The notes: a model not told the origin generated them from the letters alone. 52,199 nucleotides of DNA from Candidatus Bilamarchaeum dharawalense (GCA_902386555.1 CABMJJ010000004.1:1-52199); one strand, 5' to 3'. Positions 41,907 through 51,270 are shown, counted from the stretch's first letter. Numbers and translations: made by a program.

Positions 41907-44405
41907 TCATGGTAGGTATGGTGTGCCGCTTGGTGGAACTGTCATTTGCATGGCCGCGTACAATGCTTTCCCATCAGGACACATACTATTGGTACAATTG
42001 GTTGTAAGCCAGAAAAAGTTCTGCATTTTCACCGCACCAGAATCTCTGCCGCTTTTCAAATAGGGAACTTCACAGTCTCTAACGAATTTAATGAAATCTG
42101 TGTAGCCATAGCATTTGTCGGGTGGTTGTTGTATTGGTGCACCATTGTCGCAACGGGTGGTATCTGCCCTACCAGCATCTGTACCGCAATAGGCAGCATC
42201 ATAGGGCCAGCTCTGACTAAAACCATAGGCCCAACAATCTCCATTCTTCATGGTACTGGCACATCTTGGATGACCGGGTTTTCTACTGGTGGTACCCTTG
42301 GCATCCCAAGTTCCACCATATTTGTGTGCAGCAATATAGGCAGCAAAAACTGAATCTTTTTCTGAATCAGTGGCTTGCCAGTTGAGTTTCCCCCTATTAT
42401 CAAATATCCATTTTTTAGCGTCTTTTAGTTTGGCTTCAAGTTTAAGAGTGCCCATACAGGCAGAATCACTTGGATTGAATGGATTGAAATTTACTGGATT
42501 GCAGGATTTGGCATTGGCAAGTTCAGAATCAGCAGGATGGGATGCTAGATACACTGAAGCAAGAGGACCGTCAACACCACCTGGAGCAAATGCAGCTGGC
42601 CAGAAAGTGTAGGGCGGTTCTAAGCTTTGCATAATACCAAGACCGCACCAGCGCCAATCAGGATTGGGAGTGTCCCAGTTGGGTGCATTCACAAAAGTGC
42701 AATTGCCAGTTGGATCTTCCATTTTGTTATAACCTTGGTAATAACATTCATCTGCAGTGGCTGGATCATTATCAAAACAGCCAGGACCAGCATAACCAGC
42801 CCGACAAACTTTCGCTGCAGCGCATGGATCAAAATTACTCTCGGTAATGATAAATGCACGAACAAGCATTGGATCAAGATTTCTAGAACCTGCCCAGGTA
42901 TCTATTTCAGGGAAACCAGAACAGTAAAGATCAGGTGGGACATCATTTCTCACGTTAGTAAATTCAAATGGAATCGGACTGGTAATATTGTTGATGATAC
43001 AGGCATCACAACTGAAATATTTAGGTTGAGACGCATTTAGTTGATTCTGTTGTTGTTGGGAGATGTCACGACCTGCAAAACGCACTGCAGAAAGATAATC
43101 ATATTGAGTATTATGATTGCAGACTGAACCAGATTCATTACCAAAAATAAGTAATGTACCACCAGACGGATTGGTCTTTGACGCTTCTCTTGAATACCAG
43201 GTGTACATCTGACAACCGCCATACCAGGATCGAAGTCTGTCTTGAGTTCTAGCAACAGCGCAATTGGTACAATTGAGAGGATTGACAACGCCAGTTCCAC
43301 CAGTGGTATTGAACGAGTAGGGAGCAATACCTATGACCCCGCGTTTTTGAAGAGCTTGGATTCCAATGGGAAAGAATGAACCGTAGGCAGCTACAACTGA
43401 ATACTCGTTCCAGGTACAGGAATTATTACTGTCATTGGTTCCTGGATCAAAAAGAACATAGGGGATTAGTGTTGGCTTGCTGTAATTGTAAAGTGCATAG
43501 GATGAAAAATTAAGTGCCTGTTGTCTAACTTGAGCTCCATCGCAAGTGCGAGCGTAGCGTCCGTCAATTCCATAGGCAACAAGATCAAGTTCGTTTTGCC
43601 ACCCATTTGCCTTAAGCTCCTGCATCACTGCATCAAGTGCAGCAACATCATTCATTTTTGGACCAACCGCAGTGATACAATGGATATCATTGGCCCCTCG
43701 GTTATTCTGACAAGCACTGTTGATTATGTGAATTTGCTGGGCAACATCGGCAGCATGGCTGACATCGAAATTTATCTCTGGGATTACAATAACAGGACCA
43801 ACAGGACCGCTGGACAATCGCCCTAAATAGAGAGACCCTCCATCAGTTCCAAGAATATCAGCAATTTTGCCTGTTTCGGCCATCATATCCATGGCAGTAC
43901 CGTTGCTATAGAGAATGTAAACTGGGATAATATCTTTACTTAAGAAACACATGGCACGTGATGCATCAGGTTCCATGTACGCTGTTTCATTATCACCAAT
44001 AAGCCATTGAACAGCCATGCTAAGACGATTATTGCAGTAGGTATTTGCAGTGGAAAAGTCACCAAATGTTGGTCCCTGCCCGATCATAAAATGACGAATG
44101 AGTTTATCTTCATAGGGCGGGCTTCCCAGGCTGATTTCGCCGGTTTTATTTGCAGTACAATTTTTCTCAAAATAACAATAGCCACCGACAAGACTTTTTA
44201 TTGGACCGAAAATATTGGTGCCATTTTTGCAAACCATGCACAAACATTCGCCAACTTTGCAAAGATTGCTTGCATTTGGTTCGTAAATTGCAATGCGCTG
44301 GAAATTGTCCTTGTAATCCTGTTCATAAAGAGTGGTGCCAGAACCAATGCGGCTAAGGCAGCCGAAAAAAAGTATTAAACCAAAAAGAATGATTAACAAA
44401 CGCAT
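41907..44405 (-). CDS. Large lipoprotein with C-terminal lysozyme-fold (lytic transglycosylase-like) domain
   Basis: 832 residues. Signal peptide and lipobox F-F-G-C (Cys16). The middle (about 100-460) has TIM-barrel-like alternation (V-I-V-I-P-E-I-N-F-D, E-L-D-L-V-A-Y-G-I-D, T-L-I-P-Y-V-L-F-D) and may be a glycosidase fold. From about 495 a lysozyme-like domain begins: L-D-P-M-L-V-R-A-F-I-I-T-E-S-N-F-D-P with catalytic-type Glu522, then C-G-L-G-I-M-Q at 587-593, the paired motifs of SLT transglycosylases. About 30 cysteines suggest an extracellular disulfide-rich protein. It lies 78 bases downstream of the giant protein gene with its own possible TATA (TTATAAAAC). Target polymer unknown. Confidence 0.6.
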   Translation of the reverse strand: MRLLIILFGLILFFGCLSRIGSGTTLYEQDYKDNFQRIAIYEPNASNLCKVGECLCMVCKNGTNIFGPIKSLVGGYCYFEKNCTANKTGEISLGSPPYEDKLIRHFMIGQGPTFGDFSTANTYCNNRLSMAVQWLIGDNETAYMEPDASRAMCFLSKDIIPVYILYSNGTAMDMMAETGKIADILGTDGGSLYLGRLSSGPVGPVIVIPEINFDVSHAADVAQQIHIINSACQNNRGANDIHCITAVGPKMNDVAALDAVMQELKANGWQNELDLVAYGIDGRYARTCDGAQVRQQALNFSSYALYNYSKPTLIPYVLFDPGTNDSNNSCTWNEYSVVAAYGSFFPIGIQALQKRGVIGIAPYSFNTTGGTGVVNPLNCTNCAVARTQDRLRSWYGGCQMYTWYSREASKTNPSGGTLLIFGNESGSVCNHNTQYDYLSAVRFAGRDISQQQQNQLNASQPKYFSCDACIINNITSPIPFEFTNVRNDVPPDLYCSGFPEIDTWAGSRNLDPMLVRAFIITESNFDPCAAAKVCRAGYAGPGCFDNDPATADECYYQGYNKMEDPTGNCTFVNAPNWDTPNPDWRWCGLGIMQSLEPPYTFWPAAFAPGGVDGPLASVYLASHPADSELANAKSCNPVNFNPFNPSDSACMGTLKLEAKLKDAKKWIFDNRGKLNWQATDSEKDSVFAAYIAAHKYGGTWDAKGTTSRKPGHPRCASTMKNGDCWAYGFSQSWPYDAAYCGTDAGRADTTRCDNGAPIQQPPDKCYGYTDFIKFVRDCEVPYLKSGRDSGAVKMQNFFWLTTNCTNSMCPDGKALYAAMQMTVPPSGTPYLP

Positions 44406-44483
44406 GATTAGTTTAACCTGTTTTATAATTTAAATCTTCACATTTTTGAATCTCGGAGTAGATGGATAAAAATCAAAGAAAAA

Positions 44484-47400
44484 TTAGTAAAGATAGGATT
44501 TGCAGCTTGGGTTTTTGCACATGCTACCCCTAAAGTTGGACATGCCACACTTGGGACAGTAAACCACCTGGGCGATTCTGTGTGGATGAAGTGCCATGTA
44601 GGATTTGTGAGCGATATCCTGGGCCATCTTGTTAATGCCCTCGCCAAAGCCCCCAACTCCGCTAGCTGATCCGTGTTTAGCTTTAGCACGCCAGTTTGCT
44701 ATCAGATCCCTTGGAGTGATGGACTGGGGGAAAATAGGAACCGGGATGTGGTGAAGGAACAGAATTGGGTTGAAGTAACCCCAGAGGGAGTTTCGTTCGA
44801 AACCGAACATGTCAAGTTCCTGTCTTCTTCTTATGTTAAGTGTTTCAGCAGAGACTGTTCTTCTTGTTGTATTATCCATTGCAGAATCCCGAACTGCCTG
44901 GTCATAGGCAAATGTTGCGTCCCTGGTTCGTGTAAGATACTCGGCCATTGTTGCATCAAGCTGTAGTTCAGATCTGTAGTTGTAGAATGACTCACCCGGG
45001 TTAGCATCACCAGTTCTGGCTGTTGAATAGATACCTTTTCTGTGAAGCATGATATCTGGAGCACTTTGTAAAAGACCTGCCTGGTAATCTGCACCAGCTA
45101 ACTGATGTCTTTCAAGACTACCTCCAAATACATTTAACTTTGAGAGTGAATTGGAAAGTTTACCTTTACCATACATTGCAGCTGAGAAAGGATTCATGGA
45201 TTGTAAAGCTTCCAGAATTCTTGGATTGGTATAGTTCCATTGTCTAAGTGTATCATCAGTGGAGTCCCACTTGGAAGCATACCCCTGCATGGACATCTGG
45301 AAGCCCCTGAACATGTTAACATAGGGCCTCATCATGAATTTGGCTGCCTGCATTGGGAAACCATAGGATGACATGAAGTTGGCATAGGTACCCTTGTCCA
45401 TGAAAGATCGCAGGTTTATGTTTATATCATAGGGAACTGCAGGACCAAAGTGGAAGAAGGATGACCAGGCCTGGTGGGTACCAAATGATGATGATGCTCT
45501 CCAGGGGTTTCTATCAATGGCAAATTGCCAAACCTGGAAGAATGCATGATTGGACATAGCCACACTACGATAGACTGCTTTTTCGTCATCGCTAAGATCC
45601 TTTTCATATTTTCCTGCCATGATTGCACTGGCCAATCGCATGGAGTGCTGTCTGTAGACACTGGAAACTGCAGTAATGTCATAGGAAGTACTGTGGATTG
45701 GTCCACCGGATAAAAGTGCAATTCTGGATACATAATCCAATCCATGCATCACAATATCTCTGGCTGGCCTCCAAACTTTTTCTGTAAAGTCTGGAGCTTC
45801 AACACCAAGGTATCGAAGTATGGATGGAGCAGTGGGTGCAACATTGCGTCTTGATTCAACAGTAACTTCACTGAAGTGCTGCCCAAGCATGTAATCGTAG
45901 GTGGAGTTTCTAGCATCCCAGATAAGTTTTTCCAAAACTTTCTGTCGGTCAAAGTTATAGCCGCCTTCCTTAGCCCATTTATTTACTTCTGCAAGGAATG
46001 GTTCCCAGTCTGCGGCATTTTTAGAGTTTCTGACCGAAGAATTCATTGCATTAAGATCGTCTCTTGCACCGAACTGGACTGCAACATCATCAGGAACAAA
46101 TGGTTTTTTCTGACCATTATTATCCCTAAGACAGGTTTGACCAGCAAGCACACGGTCATTATCACTCAATGCCATGCCTTTTTTGTAATAGGCATATCCA
46201 CCTTCGTGAAGCATAACCACTGCCTTGTCAGATCGTGCAACATCATCGTAGGTCATCTGTCTTGAGGCAACAGTATCATACTCCTTGTGATAGATTTTCA
46301 TCATCTGCATAAGTTTGTCAAGATGATGGGGATTGGTGGTATCAATTTTCTGAAGGAACTGGAGATCAGGATGGTTGTTGTCATAGCCTTTTTCCTGAAG
46401 TGCTTTTTCCATGAAACCAAGTAGAACACCATAGTAGAATCTTGATGTTTCTCTTGTGGTACCATAGGTGTTTTGAGCGAATTGAGAATTGAATCTTTGT
46501 TCCATGTCTTTCATAAGTTGGTCTGCAACCCAAAGCTTCTTGGCCTGTTTAGCTCGTTCTTCAACTGACCATTGAGTAGAACCTGGCATGCGATCAAGCT
46601 CAGCCTCGATTCCAGCTTTGAATGCAGGAACATAACCTTTGGTAAATCTTGATTCCACCCATTGGCCAAGTGCAAAATTGTGTCTTGAATCAAGGCCGGG
46701 TATCCAGTGTCTTTTGACATCGACAAGAGTGGCTTTTTGATCAATACCAAGCTCCATATCATAGCCTGAATACCAAACCATCTTACCGGTTTTTTTGTCG
46801 ATTTCAGTACTTCTTTGCATCTTGCCGCCAAACATGAAGTCAACTAGCTGTGCAATGGAGGCTTTGTTGATATCCGTTGGAATTTCTCTCCTGGCATATT
46901 TTTCATCAACCATGGTTGCAGTTTTCATGTTGGTTGCGAATTCTGCATACATTTTCTTTCCTTCTTCAGTGAAAAGTGCAAGAAGATCTGACCTATTTCT
47001 CTCAGCAACTGCCTTGAGTTGGCTTGGATTTCTCATGTGCTCTGGAAGCTGCTCCATGGCAGTTGTTGGATCAAGACTTGTCAATCGGTTAACCACATTT
47101 AGCCTGGCAGAAAGAAGCTCTTCCTTAATACCTCCTCGGAGAAAACCATTCTCACCATCCCAAACCATGGTACGCAAAACCATGGTCTCCCAAGCATGGG
47201 TGGCATTCAATGAATCTCCACCAACATGGCAAACATAGGCATCTTCATGGGCCCTGCCACCGGTTGTGGTGGATAAACGAATCTTGTTTTGTTGCTCGAG
47301 AACCTCTTGAAGCTGGATCATTTTCATGTGTTCTGGTTCAACAGATGCGGCAATGGATTCCAATCTGGTGGTGACATTTACCATGTTATGATCAATGGTG

Positions 47401-49310
47401 GCACCGTGAGCCTGACCAAGTCTCATTAGTTCATGTAGTTTATCATTTGTAGTCATTGAAGTATTGGACAGAATTCTTTTGATCTCATTTTCAACTGCAA
47501 GTAATTCTGCAGTAGCATGGAAATTGGATCGCTTAAGTATGTTAATATCAACATGACCCATGCTTGCAAGTTCTTCGGCAGTGATATTGAAATTCATGCC
47601 CATTTTCCTATAAACCTGTTTGAGAACGTAGCGCATTTGGTCTCTGAGCATTTCATTGTTTAGTGAGCGGTAAAGGTGGGCCATCTTATCATTTATCGGG
47701 AACATGGCACCAACAAGAATATCTCCTGGACGCTTGTTAACCTGACCAAACAGCCAAGAGGCAGTGCTTGAACTTTTGGCTTTTGATTCCAAGGCCTCCA
47801 TGGCATGTTGTCCGCCAACAACACCAAGTGTGGTTTTGGTAACTGCTCTTGCCAGAGTTGGAGCTTCGGTTACTATGGCCTTGCCCATTCTAGCCATTAT
47901 TCTACTGGTTCTGGCTGCTGAGTCAACACTGGCCATAACAAGTGGACCAAGGATAGCATATCTATTGGCACCGTAGAATTTACCCAGGGTGGAGCTAACT
48001 TTTTGATGAACTGCACTTCTCTTACCGATGTCTGGCATTCCAGTTAGGACTTCAAGGCTTTGGAATGTTCTCAGACCATAAAGATAATCTTTCAAAGTCA
48101 TGGCCATGATTGTGTGTCTGCCACCTTTTTCTTCAAGTTTTTTTAGTAACTCGGCAACTGTCTTGTGTTCAGCATCTCCGTAATGATAGGGAAGTCTATT
48201 GGCAAGACCACTAAGTTCAGCTGCTGACATACCAACAGAACGTCCAGCAACAACCAGAGCACTGGCGATTTGTTTGCCTTGGGCAACATCCCCAGCATAT
48301 TGATCAGCTCTATTCCCCTTTTGGGAGCTGATTCGTGATTCCAAATGAGCCAGATCTGCATCTCCTGCCATTCTTGATTTGAGCATAAGTGCAGTAATGC
48401 CAAGGGCTTTGGTGGCATCAGCCATTTTTGCTCTGGCAGTTGTTTTCATTTCAGTATAACCAAATGGTGCCAGAACCTGACCGCTGGCAGCAACTCCTTT
48501 GGGTGTTGGTAGTCTTGGGGTAGTAATATCCAATAGTGAAACTGGACTCTTACCTGCAAAGTATAATGATGATATTAGTAATCCAGCCAGAAGGAAAAAT
48601 CCTAAACAGGGCAATGATTGACCAGGTAATGTTGTAGTTGATAACCCGGTTACCATATTGGAAATTACTTGGGTAAGTTCGTTAGAGAATGTAGCCTGGG
48701 GATTGGTGAGTTCCAGAGTCTGTGAGCTTGGAGCAATTGGTTCGCCAGGAGCAGGTAGATAGGTCACACGAAAATAGCTTTTCTGAGCATTTGCAATTGG
48801 ATCAAGAGGACATTGACCAACATAATAGGTATATGCTTCCAAATCACCTGCTGCATTTGGCCTGTAACCAATGGCAGGGGTATTGGCAATAACATCTTCG
48901 CAACCGGGAACTGGAGTCCATTGATTGGTGGCAGCGGTTCCCATGGGATTTAGATATTCAACAAAAAAGTGTGCACCTGGTGGTGAAGTCATATTCATTT
49001 TATAGTCTGTGGTGGTTGCACCGAATTCAGCAGCTTTTTTATAACTGCATTCCACTGGCTTTGGATCGCCAGCAGCAACACATGCTTGATAAAATTCCTC
49101 CATCTTATCTCTGATGGTATTTCCACTGGTGGTCACCGCAGGTTCGAAAATAAGTACTGAGATATTAATCAGTTTGTCACTTTCATTATTTCTCTGAATA
49201 ATTACCTGGCTGTCTTTTGTTGCACCGGATCCAGAAAAACCAAACTGTGCGTATATGGTGGAGATAAGTAACAGCAGCAAGGCCGCCCCGATCACATACC
49301 TCTTTGTCAT
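44484..49310 (-). CDS. Giant 1608-residue membrane protein with C-terminal zinc ribbon
   Basis: Residues 1-21 are a signal peptide. About 22-232 is an ectodomain with several cysteines. One transmembrane helix spans about 234-253. The remaining 1350 residues are mainly Met/Ala/Arg-rich helices, predicted cytosolic. The end has a zinc-ribbon C-x2-C-x9-C-x4-C (C-P-K-C-G-M-S-N...C-K-S). I do not recognise the family. The next gene on the strand is the lysozyme-fold lipoprotein, so the two may form one surface or secretion apparatus, as transglycosylases often accompany such machines. A TATA box at 49331-49340 gives a leaderless start. Its length and single-copy layout make sequencing errors unlikely, as the frame is unbroken. 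Confidence 0.7.
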   Translation of the reverse strand: MTKRYVIGAALLLLLISTIYAQFGFSGSGATKDSQVIIQRNNESDKLINISVLIFEPAVTTSGNTIRDKMEEFYQACVAAGDPKPVECSYKKAAEFGATTTDYKMNMTSPPGAHFFVEYLNPMGTAATNQWTPVPGCEDVIANTPAIGYRPNAAGDLEAYTYYVGQCPLDPIANAQKSYFRVTYLPAPGEPIAPSSQTLELTNPQATFSNELTQVISNMVTGLSTTTLPGQSLPCLGFFLLAGLLISSLYFAGKSPVSLLDITTPRLPTPKGVAASGQVLAPFGYTEMKTTARAKMADATKALGITALMLKSRMAGDADLAHLESRISSQKGNRADQYAGDVAQGKQIASALVVAGRSVGMSAAELSGLANRLPYHYGDAEHKTVAELLKKLEEKGGRHTIMAMTLKDYLYGLRTFQSLEVLTGMPDIGKRSAVHQKVSSTLGKFYGANRYAILGPLVMASVDSAARTSRIMARMGKAIVTEAPTLARAVTKTTLGVVGGQHAMEALESKAKSSSTASWLFGQVNKRPGDILVGAMFPINDKMAHLYRSLNNEMLRDQMRYVLKQVYRKMGMNFNITAEELASMGHVDINILKRSNFHATAELLAVENEIKRILSNTSMTTNDKLHELMRLGQAHGATIDHNMVNVTTRLESIAASVEPEHMKMIQLQEVLEQQNKIRLSTTTGGRAHEDAYVCHVGGDSLNATHAWETMVLRTMVWDGENGFLRGGIKEELLSARLNVVNRLTSLDPTTAMEQLPEHMRNPSQLKAVAERNRSDLLALFTEEGKKMYAEFATNMKTATMVDEKYARREIPTDINKASIAQLVDFMFGGKMQRSTEIDKKTGKMVWYSGYDMELGIDQKATLVDVKRHWIPGLDSRHNFALGQWVESRFTKGYVPAFKAGIEAELDRMPGSTQWSVEERAKQAKKLWVADQLMKDMEQRFNSQFAQNTYGTTRETSRFYYGVLLGFMEKALQEKGYDNNHPDLQFLQKIDTTNPHHLDKLMQMMKIYHKEYDTVASRQMTYDDVARSDKAVVMLHEGGYAYYKKGMALSDNDRVLAGQTCLRDNNGQKKPFVPDDVAVQFGARDDLNAMNSSVRNSKNAADWEPFLAEVNKWAKEGGYNFDRQKVLEKLIWDARNSTYDYMLGQHFSEVTVESRRNVAPTAPSILRYLGVEAPDFTEKVWRPARDIVMHGLDYVSRIALLSGGPIHSTSYDITAVSSVYRQHSMRLASAIMAGKYEKDLSDDEKAVYRSVAMSNHAFFQVWQFAIDRNPWRASSSFGTHQAWSSFFHFGPAVPYDININLRSFMDKGTYANFMSSYGFPMQAAKFMMRPYVNMFRGFQMSMQGYASKWDSTDDTLRQWNYTNPRILEALQSMNPFSAAMYGKGKLSNSLSKLNVFGGSLERHQLAGADYQAGLLQSAPDIMLHRKGIYSTARTGDANPGESFYNYRSELQLDATMAEYLTRTRDATFAYDQAVRDSAMDNTTRRTVSAETLNIRRRQELDMFGFERNSLWGYFNPILFLHHIPVPIFPQSITPRDLIANWRAKAKHGSASGVGGFGEGINKMAQDIAHKSYMALHPHRIAQVVYCPKCGMSNFRGSMCKNPSCKSYLY

Positions 49311-49330
49311 GCCATATACGCAGTTTAGGT

Positions 49331-49340
49331 TATTTATAAA
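49331..49340 (-). promoter_or_regulatory. TATA box of the giant protein gene
   Basis: The minus strand reads TTTATAAATA, 21-30 bases before the ATG at 49310. Transcription would start at about the start codon. Confidence 0.55.
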
Positions 49341-49365
49341 GGTACAACATAATAGAAACAGTTAA

Positions 49366-49420
49366 AAATACAAAAACTACATATTGTGTAGTTTGTGGGG
49401 GCGCTGTGCCCCACACCCCC
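49366..49420 (+). promoter_or_regulatory. Two hairpins in the leader of the AAA ATPase gene
   Basis: An inverted repeat with arm AACTACA lies near 49374-49392, followed by a G/C-rich hairpin with arm TGTGGGG and CCCCACA at about 49393-49414. Unlike the other intergenic hairpins this one is GC-rich. GAGGTGAAAAA then precedes the ATG at 49484. The pair could be a terminator or a regulatory leader. Confidence 0.4.
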
Positions 49421-49483
49421 TTCGGTTAGAGGAACTCGGATTACGCACTGTGGGTTCCAAGGGGCAGCATCTGAGGTGAAAAA

Positions 49484-50455
49484 ATGAAAGGGCCAAATCC
49501 ATTTGCATGGAATCCTGAAAGCTTTGAAGCATTCGGAAGAAAAATCGAGATTAATATTTTTGCAAGTTTCATCAATGCTACCGCATCAAAACAACCAGGA
49601 GTGTTGTTGATTTTTGGAAGTAGGGGAACCGGCAAAACAACCCTACTCAAAAATTTTAAGCATGAGGCTGAACGAGGGGGATTGTTCTGTCCCTTGATTA
49701 GAATAGAAAAAGGCGAAAAGGAAATGGATCTGATTGAAAAGATGTTTCCTGACGAAAAAAAACCAGAGGATTTGGAAGCTGCCCTAAACAAATTAGATAG
49801 AGAAAATGGATCGATTCTCTTTATTGATGGCATGGATAATTTGGAGAATGCAGAGTACATTGCAAAAAAAATAGCAAAAAAAATAAACATGAACTGGAAT
49901 AAAAAAGCAGTTTCAGTGGTGATGAGTTCTATTTCAGAATTAAAAATTTCACAGGAAGGGGCAAGAATAATTTATTTGAAATCATTTGATCAGCATAGCA
50001 TGTTGGAAATGATAGAACATGCCCTTGGAAAAAATTCTTTGAAGATGGGTGACGAGTGCCTAAATAGTATCCTTGAGGACAGTGGAGGTAACCCCAAACT
50101 GGCTCGCATGATTTGCTGGTATGTTTATGAAAAATTAAAGGAGAATGAGAAGATTATTACGAAAGGTCATTATCTAGCCTATTTGCCCTACATCAGGGAT
50201 ATGCTTTACAATGATTGGTTTGGACAGATATATAATGAAACACCAAAAGCAGAACGAGAAATCTTGAGAGCTCTGGCCCTTGAACGTGATGGCATGAAAA
50301 TTTCGGAAATCTCGAAAAAACTGAAAAAACCATTGGGACCCATTAGCACACTTGCAAAAAGATTGTTGGAACGCGGACAGATAATCAGATTAGAACGGGG
50401 GAAGTACAAAATATTTGCACCGCTTTATGGAAGATATGTTCTGCAGCGAAGCTAG
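49484..50455 (+). CDS. AAA+ (STAND/Orc1-Cdc6-like) ATPase with C-terminal winged helix
   Basis: 323 residues. F-G-R-K (18-20 region) precedes the P-loop G-S-R-G-T-G-K-T at 45-52. Walker B reads I-L-F-I-D-G-M-D at about 111-118 and a sensor strand V-V-M-S-S follows. The C-terminal 75 residues form a winged helix (E-I-S-K-K-L-K-K-P-L-G-P-I-S-T-L). This architecture belongs to archaeal ATPases near Orc1/Cdc6. It is shorter than typical Orc1/Cdc6 (about 400) and lacks a clear origin-recognition signature, so replication function is uncertain. The stop overlaps that of the convergent PLD gene. Confidence 0.7.
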   Translation: MKGPNPFAWNPESFEAFGRKIEINIFASFINATASKQPGVLLIFGSRGTGKTTLLKNFKHEAERGGLFCPLIRIEKGEKEMDLIEKMFPDEKKPEDLEAALNKLDRENGSILFIDGMDNLENAEYIAKKIAKKINMNWNKKAVSVVMSSISELKISQEGARIIYLKSFDQHSMLEMIEHALGKNSLKMGDECLNSILEDSGGNPKLARMICWYVYEKLKENEKIITKGHYLAYLPYIRDMLYNDWFGQIYNETPKAEREILRALALERDGMKISEISKKLKKPLGPISTLAKRLLERGQIIRLERGKYKIFAPLYGRYVLQRS

Positions 50456-50964
50456 GAAGCAAGAATCCAATCTTTTTCATAGTTTTCGATAAATATTTTA
50501 ACAGAAGGAACATCAATCAGAACCACCGATGCCTCGCGATTTTTATAAAGTGCAGAATTGCTCAGATTATGCGAACCTACAAGCACCTTTTTGCCGTCAA
50601 TAATTATTATTTTTGAATGGGTTAGCTCATAGACTCTGCTTGCATATCTGGTTTGAATGCCTTTGGCATTGAGCTCATTATAGGCTTCTGCGTTTTGACC
50701 ACTGATGACATTTCGTTCAATGATTATTCTAATATCAACACCGCGATTTTTTGCACGCTCCAAAGCTTCAATGGCGTCTCTGGAAGTGAAAACATACATC
50801 TCAATATCAATGGATTCTTGCGCAGAATCAATCAGATCAATTATTTCATGACCATCTTCTGGTGAAAAAATAATGTTTATCTGTGGAGTAACAATAAAAT
50901 TTAGCAGAATAAAACAAAATAAAAATCCGACAACTAACCCAAGCCCAAACATCCCCCATTTCAT
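50452..50964 (-). CDS. Phospholipase D-type nuclease (single HKD), membrane-anchored
   Basis: 170 residues. A signal-anchor helix spans about 4-24. The single HKD motif is H-S-K-I-I-I-I-D-G with His116, Lys118 and Asp123, followed by G-S-H-N. This is the size and layout of the Nuc-like PLD family, which act as homodimeric endonucleases. The helix would place the catalytic domain outside the cell or on the membrane. A TATA inside the dyad at 50977-51010 gives a leaderless start. Confidence 0.88.
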   Translation of the reverse strand: MKWGMFGLGLVVGFLFCFILLNFIVTPQINIIFSPEDGHEIIDLIDSAQESIDIEMYVFTSRDAIEALERAKNRGVDIRIIIERNVISGQNAEAYNELNAKGIQTRYASRVYELTHSKIIIIDGKKVLVGSHNLSNSALYKNREASVVLIDVPSVKIFIENYEKDWILAS

Positions 50965-50976
50965 TTTTTACTGATT

Positions 50977-51010
50977 GCACTTTCACAATTATAAACCAGT
51001 GTTAAAGTGC
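50977..51010 (-). promoter_or_regulatory. Inverted repeat enclosing the TATA box of the PLD gene
   Basis: Arms GCACTTT (50977-50983) and AAAGTGC (51004-51010) flank a 20-base spacer holding ATTATAAA, the reverse of the TATA box for the minus-strand gene starting at 50964. A second copy at 52005-52038 has different arms (GTGCTTT/AAAGCAC) that still pair, with the same spacer length and ATTATAAA. The rest of 50965-51314 is hairpins and repeats with no gene. Confidence 0.55.
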
Positions 51011-51120
51011 CAAACTTCACTAGGTTAGCATAAAGAAGTTTTGGAACTTTTAACAGTAGATTTATAGAGGGAAAAGTTCAAATAAAAAATAGTGATGAAC
51101 AAGCAATACCACTGAGGAAT

Positions 51121-51185
51121 CTTTTGGTAAAAGGTTCACCAAAACTTTCAATAAGTTTTTGTGAAACTTTTTTCTAAAAAGTTTC
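51121..51185. repeat. Cluster of T-rich hairpins
   Basis: CTTTT-GGT-AAAAG at 51121-51133, an imperfect longer hairpin at about 51134-51166, and a perfect 10-bp hairpin (arm GAAACTTTTT, loop TCT) at 51163-51185. Confidence 0.55.
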
Positions 51186-51195
51186 GATGATGAAG

Positions 51196-51270
51196 ATCTT
51201 GAGTTCTGACAAACGAAGTGAGGAAGAACTTGAGAGTTGATGGCCGTAGCCATCGAATCTTGAGTTCTGA
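51196..51270. repeat. Repeat word ATCTTGAGTTCTGA twice with hairpins between
   Basis: The 14-base word occurs at 51196-51209 and 51257-51270, spaced 61 bases. Between them lie a hairpin with arm AGTTCT (51202-51230) whose loop contains ACGAAGTGAG, and a perfect hairpin with arm GATGGC and loop CGTA (51239-51254). This has the same build as the array at 26764-26890. Confidence 0.55.

Noticed and set aside
49366-49420. Replication origin near the Orc1/Cdc6-like gene
   Set aside because: Only two hairpins are present. No repeated origin-recognition boxes or AT-rich unwinding element could be identified.
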